From contig NZ_PDEQ01000009.1 of NCBI RefSeq assembly GCF_002554795.1, positions 1 to 64,000 of the forward strand: a stretch of 64,000 nt of DNA, given 5' to 3'. This document shows, piece by piece, positions 27,314 to 35,101 of this stretch. Made by a program: the position numbers and the translations under genes. The stretch is from Longibacter salinarum. GTDB lineage: Bacteria; Bacteroidota; Rhodothermia; Rhodothermales; Salinibacteraceae. Position 1 is the first letter of the stretch; every line of letters starts with the position of its first letter. Below the pieces are notes generated by a model. That model searched no databases, had not been told where the DNA came from, and worked only from the letters and a program-made list of their open reading frames with translations.

Positions 27314-27366
27314 TCTCCACATCTTCCTGCTCGAACGCCCCCTGCCTATCCTGACCCCCGATTCCG

Positions 27367-29190
27367 ATGTCTGAATCTACGACACGTTCTGTACTTGGCA
27401 TCGCCCTGATGCCGCAAACCATTGAAGCCGTCCTCCTGCGCGTCGAAGAGGAGGAGCCCGTGATCGTCCGGCGCTTCGCCCGACCACGGCTTCGATCCGG
27501 CGAGCGCGCCATGGCGGAGGATTTCGCCACTTCTCTACCCGGCCTGAAATCGAGCGAGGACACAGACTTTACGCTCCAGGTCGGTTCAGGAGCCGGATCT
27601 CTGCAGGATGATCTCGACCTGGACCTGGACCCGAGCCTGCAAAGGATGGGTGGATCGGACGTAGCGTCCGGCGATGGCTCCCCCATGCAGGGCGAACGCT
27701 CGGGACCGCGTGTTTTTCCAGGGGCCCTGTCCGAAATCCTGAAGGAGTGCGAACACCTCGGCCACCCGAATCCGAAAATCATCTTCGTTGCCGGTCAACC
27801 GGATATTGCTCACGTCGAGATCTCGGGCGACCCGGAGACGATGGCGTCGTCGCAGAACTGGATGGACGCAGCTGTCAACTTCCTCCCATTTGGCGGAGAT
27901 AAGAGGGACTCGGGGCTGACCGCTGCCCTTCGCTCGGCATACGCGGGTCCACTTGACACGAAGCGCGTCGGTTTCCTGCCGATGACGCCGACAGAATCGG
28001 GGACTCCTCGCCACCTCGCGCTCATCCCCACGCCAAGCGACAGTGTGACGCCCACAGCAAATGTTGCGTTTGGACCGCAGAGCGACGTCAGCGGGTCGGT
28101 ATCCCGACTCGATGCCGAGATTACCCTGCACGTCGACACTGTGCAGCGCTACCTCGTCCCGGACGAGGACCATACAACGGCCCTCGTACGGGTCGGGTCG
28201 GAGGACACGCTCATTCTATTCATGAACGGACCGGACTTGCTCCATGTCGAGCAACCACGGTCGCTGACCTCGTACGACGCACCGGATACCATCGCATCGC
28301 GCGTCCTCCTCTACCAGGACGAGCAACAGATTGATGGGATTGACGCCGTCGTTCTTGTGGGTGGGACCAAGGACGACCGTCTTGTTCGAAGCTTCCGCAC
28401 GCTCTTTCCGGATGCAGCCGTCGGTCGTCTCCATGAGCTCCTCGTGGGCGAGCATGTGGCTGGCAACCCCGACATTCTGGCGATGCTCACCCCAGACTCC
28501 GGCATCGCCATTGCTGCAGGCCTTCGCCTGATCAAAGGTCCCGGCGACGACCTCAACCTCATCGGGGTCACGACGCGCCAGAAAAAGCGGACGATGCCCG
28601 TCTTTGCCTGGCACACGGTCCTCATGCTCCTCGCTCTTATCGGGGTTACGCTCTTCTTCGTTTCGTCCTACGTCAGTCAACGGAGCGAAATCTCCGAGCT
28701 TCGCAATCGCATTGAGGCAAACCCGGTCGCTCTTCCCGACATCTCCCCGGCCGATTTGCAGCAGCGTGTCGATAGCCTGAACGCCGTTCATGCTCAGTAT
28801 GCGCGCTCGCTGTACGTCCTGGACTCTCTTCTCGTCGGCAGCACCGAATGGAGCACGTCTATCGAGCGAACGGCCAACCAGACCGAAGCGATCGAGGGCA
28901 TCTGGTTCGAAGAATGGTCGATCAAGCCGAACGAGTTGACGATCCGCGGGAATGCGCTGGATCGTAACCGGGCCGCGACCTTCGCCCGCAACCTGGAAGG
29001 AGTCGTGCACGAGGTCGTCTACGCCGACATCGAAGATCGCCGTGTCTATCAATTTGAGATCACGATTCCGCGAATGACAGAGCTTCCGGAAGCAGCGCGC
29101 TATCTCCGAGAGCGAAATCTCGATTCAGACGCTGCTGAATCCATCGTATCGGCCAACACAATCGACGCGAGCGGACCCTCCACGCCGTAA
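27367..29190 (+). CDS. PilM-PilN fusion protein of the pilus alignment complex
   Basis: Canonical PilM is a cytosolic actin-like ring protein (about 350 aa) and PilN a bitopic membrane protein (about 180 aa). Here one 607-aa chain appears to do both. Residues 1-400 form an actin-like ASKHA region, with the end segment IDAVVLVGGTKDD and, near 385, DSGIAIAAGLRLI as in PilM. A single transmembrane helix lies near 411-435 (HTVLMLLALIGVTLFFVSSYV). A coiled-coil and small periplasmic alpha/beta domain follow (SEISELRNRIE, then TSIERTANQTEAIEGIWFEEW) as in PilN. The acidic, Ser-rich insert near 60-130 is unusual. It starts at ATG 27367, 53 bp after pilT, and the PilO-like gene follows after 40 bp. 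The fusion reading is inference from layout and position. Confidence 0.75.
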   Translation: MSESTTRSVLGIALMPQTIEAVLLRVEEEEPVIVRRFARPRLRSGERAMAEDFATSLPGLKSSEDTDFTLQVGSGAGSLQDDLDLDLDPSLQRMGGSDVASGDGSPMQGERSGPRVFPGALSEILKECEHLGHPNPKIIFVAGQPDIAHVEISGDPETMASSQNWMDAAVNFLPFGGDKRDSGLTAALRSAYAGPLDTKRVGFLPMTPTESGTPRHLALIPTPSDSVTPTANVAFGPQSDVSGSVSRLDAEITLHVDTVQRYLVPDEDHTTALVRVGSEDTLILFMNGPDLLHVEQPRSLTSYDAPDTIASRVLLYQDEQQIDGIDAVVLVGGTKDDRLVRSFRTLFPDAAVGRLHELLVGEHVAGNPDILAMLTPDSGIAIAAGLRLIKGPGDDLNLIGVTTRQKKRTMPVFAWHTVLMLLALIGVTLFFVSSYVSQRSEISELRNRIEANPVALPDISPADLQQRVDSLNAVHAQYARSLYVLDSLLVGSTEWSTSIERTANQTEAIEGIWFEEWSIKPNELTIRGNALDRNRAATFARNLEGVVHEVVYADIEDRRVYQFEITIPRMTELPEAARYLRERNLDSDAAESIVSANTIDASGPSTP

Positions 29191-29230
29191 CCCGCTGCCC
29201 CTTCGGCCCTGCTTCAACACCCGAGTTGCC

Positions 29231-30190
29231 ATGAAAACCTACCTCAACACACTCATCCTCTTCGTCGTCGCACTGGCCATATCCGGTGCCGGCTACTACG
29301 TCACCGAGGTGAATCAGCCCGCAACGCTGAAACACCTGCGGGATGTCGACCGCGTCGCTCGATTGCAGCATGCGCAGGTGGCTCAACTCCTCGCCGAAGC
29401 AGAGCAATCTTCCGACCGTGCCGACGCAACCGTCCGGAAGTGGAATTCGCGCTTTCGGTACGTACCGGCCGACCTCTCCACCCCCGACATCGTGGACTAC
29501 CTGGAAGAGCTCACGCCGAAGGGTTTCGAAGCGTTCGACGTACGCCTTGAAGACGTGCAGGAGAGCCCGGACGTCAACCACTATCGCTTCTCGATCGACG
29601 GGACCGGACAATACAAATCCCTCTACGAGTTCGTCTGGCAGATCGAAAATCGACCGGACTTCTACCGAATCCACGATTTAGAGATGTCACGGACCACCGT
29701 CTTTGAGGAATCGCGATCGAGTCGAGGCACCGAGATGGTGCAGTTCTCCATGACGCTTGACGCGTACTTCGGTGGGCTCGATGGGCTGAGCACTGATCGA
29801 GACCTTCTCGCAGACGTGCCGGAGGAAGCGAAACCCGCGGCGGAGCTTCCGCACAACTCGTTCTACCCGCTGGTTCGAGAGCGTCGCACGGTGAGCTCCT
29901 CGTCGAACAGTGGCCTCGTCGACGTGCGGCACGCAAGTCTCGTGTCGATCGCCGGATCCCGCGCCATTTTTCAGGACGGCAATTCCCAGTTCATCCTTTA
30001 CGAAGGCTCGTCCGTCGCCAATGGGACAATCGTTCGCATCGACCCGCTCAATGTCGTGGTTCGTGCCAGCCTGACGATTGACGGAAAAACCGAGATTATC
30101 GACATCGGCATGGATAGCACGCCGCCAAGCTACCGTCAGGCCGAGGGGGACAACCGCCTCGTGCCCGTCGAAACCGGCCAAAACCCATAA
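29231..30190 (+). CDS. PilO-like protein with PilP-like C-terminal domain
   Basis: A bitopic periplasmic protein of 319 aa: an N-terminal membrane helix (TLILFVVALAISGAGYYV), a coiled coil (about 30-70), then a PilO-type ferredoxin-like domain (about 75-180, with YKSLYEFVWQIENRPDFYRIHDLEM). A flexible linker (190-230) follows, then a small beta domain (about 235-300, with AIFQDGNSQFILYEGSSVANGTIVRID and GKTEIIDI) that resembles the PilP homology domain, which binds the secretin. The combination of PilO and PilP in one chain matches the PilMN fusion upstream and would give a two-protein alignment complex joined to the secretin encoded next. Separate pilN, pilO or pilP genes are not present in the window. 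Domain assignment in the last third is tentative. Confidence 0.7.
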   Translation: MKTYLNTLILFVVALAISGAGYYVTEVNQPATLKHLRDVDRVARLQHAQVAQLLAEAEQSSDRADATVRKWNSRFRYVPADLSTPDIVDYLEELTPKGFEAFDVRLEDVQESPDVNHYRFSIDGTGQYKSLYEFVWQIENRPDFYRIHDLEMSRTTVFEESRSSRGTEMVQFSMTLDAYFGGLDGLSTDRDLLADVPEEAKPAAELPHNSFYPLVRERRTVSSSSNSGLVDVRHASLVSIAGSRAIFQDGNSQFILYEGSSVANGTIVRIDPLNVVVRASLTIDGKTEIIDIGMDSTPPSYRQAEGDNRLVPVETGQNP

Positions 30191-30206
30191 CCTCTGATTC
30201 TGGATC

Positions 30207-30250
30207 GCCGCGAAGCATCCAGTGCACCTATCTCGCAGGTGCTTCGCGGC
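30207..30250 (+). terminator. Hairpin between pilO-like and secretin genes
   Basis: Perfect arms GCCGCGAAGCA (30207-30217) and TGCTTCGCGGC (30240-30250). GCACCT (30224-30229) can alternatively pair with AGGTGC (30237-30242), so two mutually exclusive folds exist. There is no T run. It may tune secretin expression rather than end transcription. Confidence 0.5.
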
Positions 30251-30288
30251 CTCCCATTAGTTCCCCCTCGCCCCTGACACTGATTGCC

Positions 30289-31671
30289 ATGACCTGCTCT
30301 CTCTCTTCTTCTCGGCTACAATTGACCGTGCGCGCCGCCGTTATCGTTCTTGTTCTTTCGTTTACGGTGCTTCCGGCGCTCACCCCGGCGTTCGCACAGG
30401 AACCCGACCGGCGCCAGCTCCGGACATACATCCCGCCGGAGCAACTCGTGTCGTTCCTGCCGACAACTCCGTTCGATCAGTTTATCGAGTTTCTGAATCC
30501 GCTGTTCGTCAACGTGACAGGCAAGCAGGTTATTGATCCTGAGTCCCGCACGGAACCCATCGGCGTAGCAATCACGCGAATGCAGTTCTTCGACGCATTC
30601 GAACTTGCTCTGGAGGCGCAGGGTCTCAGCTACCGCGAGACGGAACGCTACTTCATCATCCAGGAAGCGCAGATACCGGAGGATCCTTCGATGATTGCAG
30701 GAGGACGTGAGCGAACACCTGTGAAGGCATCCGATCCCCTGCCGGCCACACTCGAAACCCAGGAGGTCGAAATTAGCGCGCTTCTGTTTGAGGTCAACCT
30801 GTCCCGTGTTCGCGAGCTCGGACTGGACTGGAGCGTGTTTCTTGCACAGGAGCAGGGCGGACAGCAAGGCGGACAACAGGGTGGACAGCAGGGCCCAAGA
30901 TTCCAGCTCAAACCGAAGAATCTGGGTGGCGCGATCGGGGAGTTCTTTCGGCAAGATGAGTTGGGCACGCCCGACGAAATCGACTTTGGCGACCTCGCCC
31001 GTTTCTTCCGCGCGCTGGAGGACGACGGTGTGGGCCGAACCCTGGCACAACCGTCCGTTTCTGTGCAGAGTCGCGAGCAGGGGCGGATCCAGATTGGATC
31101 CGACATTCCGATCCAGGTGCGGGACTTCGCCGGCAACACGATTACCCAGTTTATCTCCACCGGAATCATCGTGGATGTCACGCCGACCCACATCTCACAG
31201 GCTGTCGCTGATACAGTGGGCGCACCGAAGCTCGACTTCGTTCACCTCGATGTGAATGTAGAGCGATCCAGCGGCCGCCCATTCGGATCGAGCGTCGCCG
31301 TCGACCGAAACACAGCGGACACGCAGGTTCTCCTGCTGGACGGCGAGCAAACGATTATCGGAGGGCTGTACTCTTCGGACGTGACAACGTCGCGCCGCGG
31401 CATTCCGATTCTGAAGGATCTTCCGCCGTGGGTGTTTGGTCTCCGCTACATCTTCGGACGCGAGCAGAAGACCATCGCCCGCCGCGAGCTGGTGATCGTC
31501 CTCCAGGCTGAAGTCGCAGAGCCGATTCCGAGCCGTGCCCGGAAGTCGCTGCCGGATCAGCTGCTCGAGAAGCGTCGGAAGGAAGTCGAAGAGCGGATTC
31601 GTCGCTTCGACTCGGACGTGACCCGCAGCCTTGGTCCAGACGCGGTTCTGGAGAAAAAGGTTGACGACTGA
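30289..31671 (+). CDS. pilQ: Type IV pilus secretin (PilQ-like)
   Basis: An outer-membrane ring-forming secretin (460 aa) through which the pilus exits. Signal peptide at about 13-36 (AAVIVLVLSFTVLPALTPAFA). An STN/N-type domain follows (about 45-125: FDQFIEFLNPLFVNVTGKQVI). The secretin domain begins with LETQEVEISALLFEVNLSRVRELGLDW. It carries the conserved GRTLAQPSVSVQSREQGRIQIGSDIPIQ segment and the signature DGEQTIIGGLYSSD followed by GIPILKDLPPWVFGLRYIFG. It is short for PilQ and lacks AMIN domains. A GGQQGGQQGGQQG linker sits near residues 187-200. The C-terminal basic/acidic helix (RKSLPDQLLEKRRKEVEERIRR) may be an S-domain-like tail. Last gene of the pilus run. Confidence 0.9.
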   Translation: MTCSLSSSRLQLTVRAAVIVLVLSFTVLPALTPAFAQEPDRRQLRTYIPPEQLVSFLPTTPFDQFIEFLNPLFVNVTGKQVIDPESRTEPIGVAITRMQFFDAFELALEAQGLSYRETERYFIIQEAQIPEDPSMIAGGRERTPVKASDPLPATLETQEVEISALLFEVNLSRVRELGLDWSVFLAQEQGGQQGGQQGGQQGPRFQLKPKNLGGAIGEFFRQDELGTPDEIDFGDLARFFRALEDDGVGRTLAQPSVSVQSREQGRIQIGSDIPIQVRDFAGNTITQFISTGIIVDVTPTHISQAVADTVGAPKLDFVHLDVNVERSSGRPFGSSVAVDRNTADTQVLLLDGEQTIIGGLYSSDVTTSRRGIPILKDLPPWVFGLRYIFGREQKTIARRELVIVLQAEVAEPIPSRARKSLPDQLLEKRRKEVEERIRRFDSDVTRSLGPDAVLEKKVDD

Positions 31672-31702
31672 CCTTGCTTGATTGTCGACCCCGGCTACAA
31701 TG

Positions 31703-31759
31703 CCGCCCAACCTCTCGAACGACTCCGTTCAGTGATACTCGAATTTCGACGTTGGGCGG
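31703..31759 (+). terminator. Inverted repeat at the end of the pilus operon
   Basis: Arms CCGCCCAAC (31703-31711) and GTTGGGCGG (31751-31759) with a smaller AACG/CGTT stem in the loop. It lies 31 bp past the secretin stop. No T run follows, so it is a candidate transcript end only. Confidence 0.45.
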
Positions 31760-31844
31760 TTCGCCGATAACAAATGTTTTTCTGTCTTCTTATCGCCCCC
31801 GGCCGTCCCGATGACCTTCGCGACGCCACAAACAGGCACTGCTG

Positions 31845-32717
31845 ATGACGCGCGTTCCCTCGCTGACCCGAGCGCGGCCGCTTCGAACGGCCCGGCCGGT
31901 GTCCGGCGAACTCATTCTGGGCGTCCTCACGGTGCACACGGTGCTGCTCGCGCTGTTCTATTCGCCAGCGTTTCAGGTGCTCGTGAGCCGGCCCTTCGCG
32001 AAAGCAACAGACGGAATTGCCACACACGTCCTCGTAACGAATCTGCTGGAGTTCGCGATTCTGATCGCTGGATGCATGATCGTGGTTGGCGGAATGCGCC
32101 TGAGAGATGTGGGCATCCGAAGGCGCGGATGGGTGACAGCGGTCCTTGCGACGCTCAGTCTGTGGGGACTGACACAGCTCGTGATGCATGGGCTGGCCGA
32201 ACTGACGGACGTGCCTGCATCTCTGAATCCTGTGTGGATGTACCCGATGGCGTCAGCGGAAATCGGCCGCCCCCTCCCAGGCGTACTCGTCGCTGCCGCT
32301 GTCGAGGAGGTCATGTATCGCGGATTCCTTCTTCCGCAACTCTTTCATCTGACACAGCGATGGGGCACGCAGCGCCTCACGTACGCCCTCGTGATGTCTC
32401 AGGTGTTGTTTGGAATCAACCACGTGCCGGCCGGTGTCGTGATGGGGTTATCGCCATTCGAGATCGGCTCCTATGTCGTGCTCGCTGCACTCGTCGGTGT
32501 ATTCCTCGCCGTCCTCTACCTCCGCACCGACAACCTCTGGCTCGTCATTGGCTTTCACGCCGTTCTGAACCAGCCGCTGTCGTTCTATCTCAGCCCGCTC
32601 GACCCCTCGCTGGTCGTGCTCATACTGGGGCTTCTTCTGACCCTTGCGATCCCGTTTCTACGCCAGATTGCACCCTCGTCTACTCCCTCCGCGCCCACGA
32701 CGCCTTCCGCGCCGTGA
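31845..32717 (+). CDS. CPBP family intramembrane metalloprotease
   Basis: A polytopic protease (290 aa) of the CPBP/Rce1/abortive-infection type, with about seven hydrophobic helices. The three active-site motifs are intact: EEVMYRG (Glu-Glu and Arg), FGINH (His) and a last motif around GFHAVLNQ (His). Relatives process CAAX-like or bacteriocin-related substrates, often unknown. ATG at 31845 starts the hydrophobic region; an overlapping frame open on the same strand is a shadow. The gene lies between the secretin gene and the PKD/SPOR membrane-protein gene, with only 30 bp to the latter, so it may share its transcript. The natural substrate is unknown; a pilus component or the downstream membrane protein is an option suggested only by position. 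Confidence 0.85.
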   Translation: MTRVPSLTRARPLRTARPVSGELILGVLTVHTVLLALFYSPAFQVLVSRPFAKATDGIATHVLVTNLLEFAILIAGCMIVVGGMRLRDVGIRRRGWVTAVLATLSLWGLTQLVMHGLAELTDVPASLNPVWMYPMASAEIGRPLPGVLVAAAVEEVMYRGFLLPQLFHLTQRWGTQRLTYALVMSQVLFGINHVPAGVVMGLSPFEIGSYVVLAALVGVFLAVLYLRTDNLWLVIGFHAVLNQPLSFYLSPLDPSLVVLILGLLLTLAIPFLRQIAPSSTPSAPTTPSAP

Positions 32718-32747
32718 CGTCTTATGCATGACGCCGCCCTGATCGCC

Positions 32748-33989
32748 ATGAAACGACTTGTTTATTTGCTCCTCGCGATTCTCGTGACTGCCGGGCTTAA
32801 CTTTTCGGCAGCACAGGCTCAGGATGCACACGCCGTTCAGCTACTTGAGCTCCATGGCCCGCGAACACTCTTCGACGGGGCCGTCGCAAACTACCGGGCA
32901 CGGGTGTCCGAGGGGTCAACACGCCCGATCGGCTTCCTGTGGGACTTTGGGGATGGCATCGCATCGGAAGGCAGTCCGGTCGCACATCGGTACATGATCC
33001 CGGGGACATACACAGTCACCGTCATAGCCTACAACGCCGGGGGACGTGACTCGATGACGACGACGGTCACCGTATCGCAACGCCCCGACGTAACAGCGTC
33101 CACCAATCTACCCGACGTGCGTACCCGACGGCCAGAAAGGACCGTGACTGAACCGGCGACTTCGAGACAGACGTCCACCCCGCGCATCTCTCGACGTGAT
33201 GTTCGACGTGCGCTGTTCAGTAATGACCCGATCACACCGACCGCGGACGGCTACACGTGGATTCTCGCCTCTGATCTGTGGAACGAGCGCCTCAACCGCA
33301 AGCGATTGCAATACCGACTTCAGGGTCTCCGGGTTGAGGTCATCGCCGATTCAACCGGACGCGGAAGCACTGCATACCGCCTCATTGCCGGTCACTTTAA
33401 GACGATCGGCGAGGCTCTCATTGCTCGATCGATGCTGGAGAAAACGGATACGCACCTACAGCTGCACGCCTTTGCCCCAAACGGGCTGCAACTCGCCGTC
33501 GCCCAGTTCGCGGATGCACTCGATCAACTTAGCCCTGCCGAACGGGCAGGTCTCGATGTGCGCTCGATAATGGATACCATGATCGCGGAGAAAACAGAGC
33601 CGGCTGCCGCAGACCGGGGCGACCAAGAACTTGGGGAGGCGACATCCCCCGTAGCTACGACATCATCTGACATGGAGGCATCCACGCCTGCACCAGCTGT
33701 CACGCAGCCGTCTTGGTGGACGCTCGAACATTGGGAATTTCCGGTCTGGGTCTGGTTTCTCGGAGGAATCGTTGTCGCGTCCGGGTTGAGTACGATCGTT
33801 TTGATACTGTATGGTCGACGGTCGGCCCGCCATCCCATACCTCAACCTCAGGCGGCAAAAAAAGCCGCGCCGCCGACCGGTCTCCGGATCGATCGGCGGC
33901 CGCTTCACATGCTAGCATCGATGCTCCACAGGCTGCCGCACCTGAATCCATACCAGACGATGCACCAATCAGCGACGAGCGGGATCTAG
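32748..33989 (+). CDS. PKD and SPOR-like envelope membrane protein (0-frame product)
   Basis: A 413-aa protein: signal peptide (RLVYLLLAILVTAGLNFSAAQAQ), PKD domain (about 30-105, with FLWDFGDG and GTYTVTVIAYNAGG), a linker and a SPOR-like domain (about 165-240, with RLIAGHFKTIGEALIARSMLEK). A transmembrane helix follows near 335-355 (VWVWFLGGIVVASGLSTIVLILYG). In the 0 frame only 54 residues come after the helix; they are basic and His-rich, unlike natural cytosolic tails of this genome. At residues 370-372 the frame crosses a seven-A run, and the -1 frame from there stays open for 141 acidic codons (to 34288). So either -1 frameshifting makes two products (413 and about 513 aa), or the gene carries a frameshift mutation or sequencing error. 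ATG at 32748 is used; ATG at 32724 is also possible. Confidence 0.75.
   Translation: MKRLVYLLLAILVTAGLNFSAAQAQDAHAVQLLELHGPRTLFDGAVANYRARVSEGSTRPIGFLWDFGDGIASEGSPVAHRYMIPGTYTVTVIAYNAGGRDSMTTTVTVSQRPDVTASTNLPDVRTRRPERTVTEPATSRQTSTPRISRRDVRRALFSNDPITPTADGYTWILASDLWNERLNRKRLQYRLQGLRVEVIADSTGRGSTAYRLIAGHFKTIGEALIARSMLEKTDTHLQLHAFAPNGLQLAVAQFADALDQLSPAERAGLDVRSIMDTMIAEKTEPAAADRGDQELGEATSPVATTSSDMEASTPAPAVTQPSWWTLEHWEFPVWVWFLGGIVVASGLSTIVLILYGRRSARHPIPQPQAAKKAAPPTGLRIDRRPLHMLASMLHRLPHLNPYQTMHQSATSGI
33857..33900 (+). promoter_or_regulatory. Candidate -1 programmed frameshift signal
   Basis: The seven A residues (33857-33863) are phased A AAA AAA in the reading frame, the X XXY YYZ arrangement used by dnaX-type slippage. 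After a 5-nt spacer a perfect 8-bp stem starts: GCCGCCGA (33869-33876) with TCGGCGGC (33893-33900). An inner CCGG/CCGG hairpin (877-880/884-887) lies within it. Slippage would continue into the acidic tail. Transcriptional slippage adding one A would give the same product. Confidence 0.6.
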
Positions 33990-34288
33990 AAGAATCGCCG
34001 ACCAATCCACCTTCTCTCACATCGGGCCGAGACGACGCTGATTCCGAAGCGAGTCACGCCGTCTTGGAATGGCCCGATGATAAAGATGAAGACGCACCCT
34101 CTCTTCCCATCGAAGCGTTTCACATCGTCGCCCCGAAGGAGGACGGACCACCCCCGTCCTATTGGCCACATCCATCGACATGGAGTGTACCCGGATCTAA
34201 ATGGGACGACCTCAATGAATCCGATTCGCCTCCAGATCCCCGCCGCGATCCCGGCCCAGACGACGAAACGGGAAGGCACTCGACCTGA
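33863..34288 (+). CDS. -1 frame extension encoding an acidic cytosolic tail
   Basis: Read in the -1 frame after the A run, the sequence codes for 141 residues to a TGA at 34286-34288. The composition is strongly acidic with many Asp, Glu, Pro and Ser (for example DERDLEESP and EWPDDKDEDAPS) and matches other proteins of the window. The 0-frame alternative is arginine- and histidine-rich and stops early. This is therefore the more natural continuation of the PKD/SPOR protein, placing a long acidic tail on the cytosolic side of its membrane helix. Nothing in the tail matches a family I know. If the A run were a sequencing error, this would simply be the C-terminus of one 513-aa protein. Confidence 0.55.
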   Translation, partial: SRAADRSPDRSAAASHASIDAPQAAAPESIPDDAPISDERDLEESPTNPPSLTSGRDDADSEASHAVLEWPDDKDEDAPSLPIEAFHIVAPKEDGPPPSYWPHPSTWSVPGSKWDDLNESDSPPDPRRDPGPDDETGRHST

Positions 34289-34435
34289 CAAAACGAACGA
34301 CCACACGATCACGACCCAAAACCTTATAATAGCCTTATATTTTTCGAAAAGGTACATCTCAGGGTTGAGAATACTTGATGCTTACTTCATATTACCCCGT
34401 AATAATACGTGTTGGAAGTCTATGATACTTTTGCA

Positions 34436-34627
34436 ATGTCTGAGACTGCATCTGATCCGTTTGCCCTGAGTGACGAAGAACTGCTCGAGGAGATTGAACA
34501 GCTCGACCGAAGAGGGGCGAACACGGAAACCATCGTCGAAACGCTCGAAATTCGGTATGGTCGCCACCGGGTCGGCCGACACCAACTGGTGAGCGCGATT
34601 CAGCGGCTCATCCATCGAGAGAATTGA
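34436..34627 (+). CDS. Small acidic protein, paralog 1
   Basis: A 63-aa protein unknown to me. After four residues it shares SDPFxLSDEELL with a second small gene 170 bp downstream; by hand alignment 30 of 56 positions are identical. Two helices are likely (SDEELLEEIEQLDRRG and ETIVETLEIRYG) followed by a third (HQLVSAIQRLIHR), a size and pattern that could fit a small helix-turn-helix or protein-protein adaptor. The upstream DNA is AT-rich with TATAAT-like sequences (TTATAATA near 34325). ATG at 34436 was chosen because the shared part starts there; a frame opening at 34409 adds nine residues not matched in the paralog. Conservation between the two copies supports real coding. Confidence 0.7.
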   Translation: MSETASDPFALSDEELLEEIEQLDRRGANTETIVETLEIRYGRHRVGRHQLVSAIQRLIHREN

Positions 34628-34746
34628 ATGGCTTTCTCTCATCGAAGCAGATTCACACTGGATCGGTCCCCTCGGCCGCAGTCTCATGTCACGTGTACTC
34701 GTATGCGGATCTGTCATCGGCAATGCGGATTTATATTTTCCCACCC

Positions 34747-34761
34747 GTTGCCGGTGGCAAC
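34747..34761 (+). promoter_or_regulatory. Hairpin in the leader of small paralog 2
   Basis: Perfect GTTGCC-GGT-GGCAAC hairpin, 35 bp before the ATG of the second small gene and just after an AT-rich, promoter-like TTTATATTTT (34730s). It could be a leader structure or a terminator for paralog 1. Confidence 0.4.
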
Positions 34762-34796
34762 AACCTCGCTGCTGACCTACTCATCGATCCGATACC

Positions 34797-34982
34797 ATGG
34801 CCAAGCGTACATCTGACCCCTTTTCTCTCAGCGACGAAGAACTGCTCGACGAGATCACGTCTCTGCACGAGCAGGGCCACGATGCGGAGGAAATCACTCG
34901 CGCACTCGAAGAGCAGTACGGAACGTCGCGCGTCGATCGGTACGACCTCGTGAGCGTCATCCTGCACCTCGTCAACCGGTAG
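34797..34982 (+). CDS. Small acidic protein, paralog 2
   Basis: A 61-aa protein, the second of a tandem pair. SDPFSLSDEELLDEI and the central and C-terminal helices (AEEITRALEEQYG, RYDLVSVILHLVN) align with paralog 1 without gaps. No signal peptide, membrane helix or cysteine is seen, so it is probably cytosolic. The gene precedes nfeD by about 120 bp in the same direction. Tandem duplication of such a small gene, with divergence to about half identity and full preservation of the SDEELL motif, points to selection on the protein. No family name comes to mind. Confidence 0.7.
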   Translation: MAKRTSDPFSLSDEELLDEITSLHEQGHDAEEITRALEEQYGTSRVDRYDLVSVILHLVNR

Positions 34983-35101
34983 GAACAGTACATTCTCGCG
35001 GGGCTTCGAGCCGAAAATCGGCACGTCGACGTAACTTTTCGTCGGGATGTGCCGTATAGAATGGACCCGTGTATTTTGCCTCGTCCCGCAGGATGTACTC
35101 T

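Noticed and set aside
31811-32731. A 306-codon frame overlapping the CPBP protease gene
   Set aside because: The CPBP frame has EEVMYRG and the membrane helices; the overlapping frame is Arg/Cys/His-rich and lacks any feature.
34325-34435. TATAATA-like and TACTTTTG strings as defined promoters of the first micro-protein
   Set aside because: AT-rich DNA makes such matches likely by chance, spacing to a matching upstream element is not convincing, and the promoter type of this organism is unknown.
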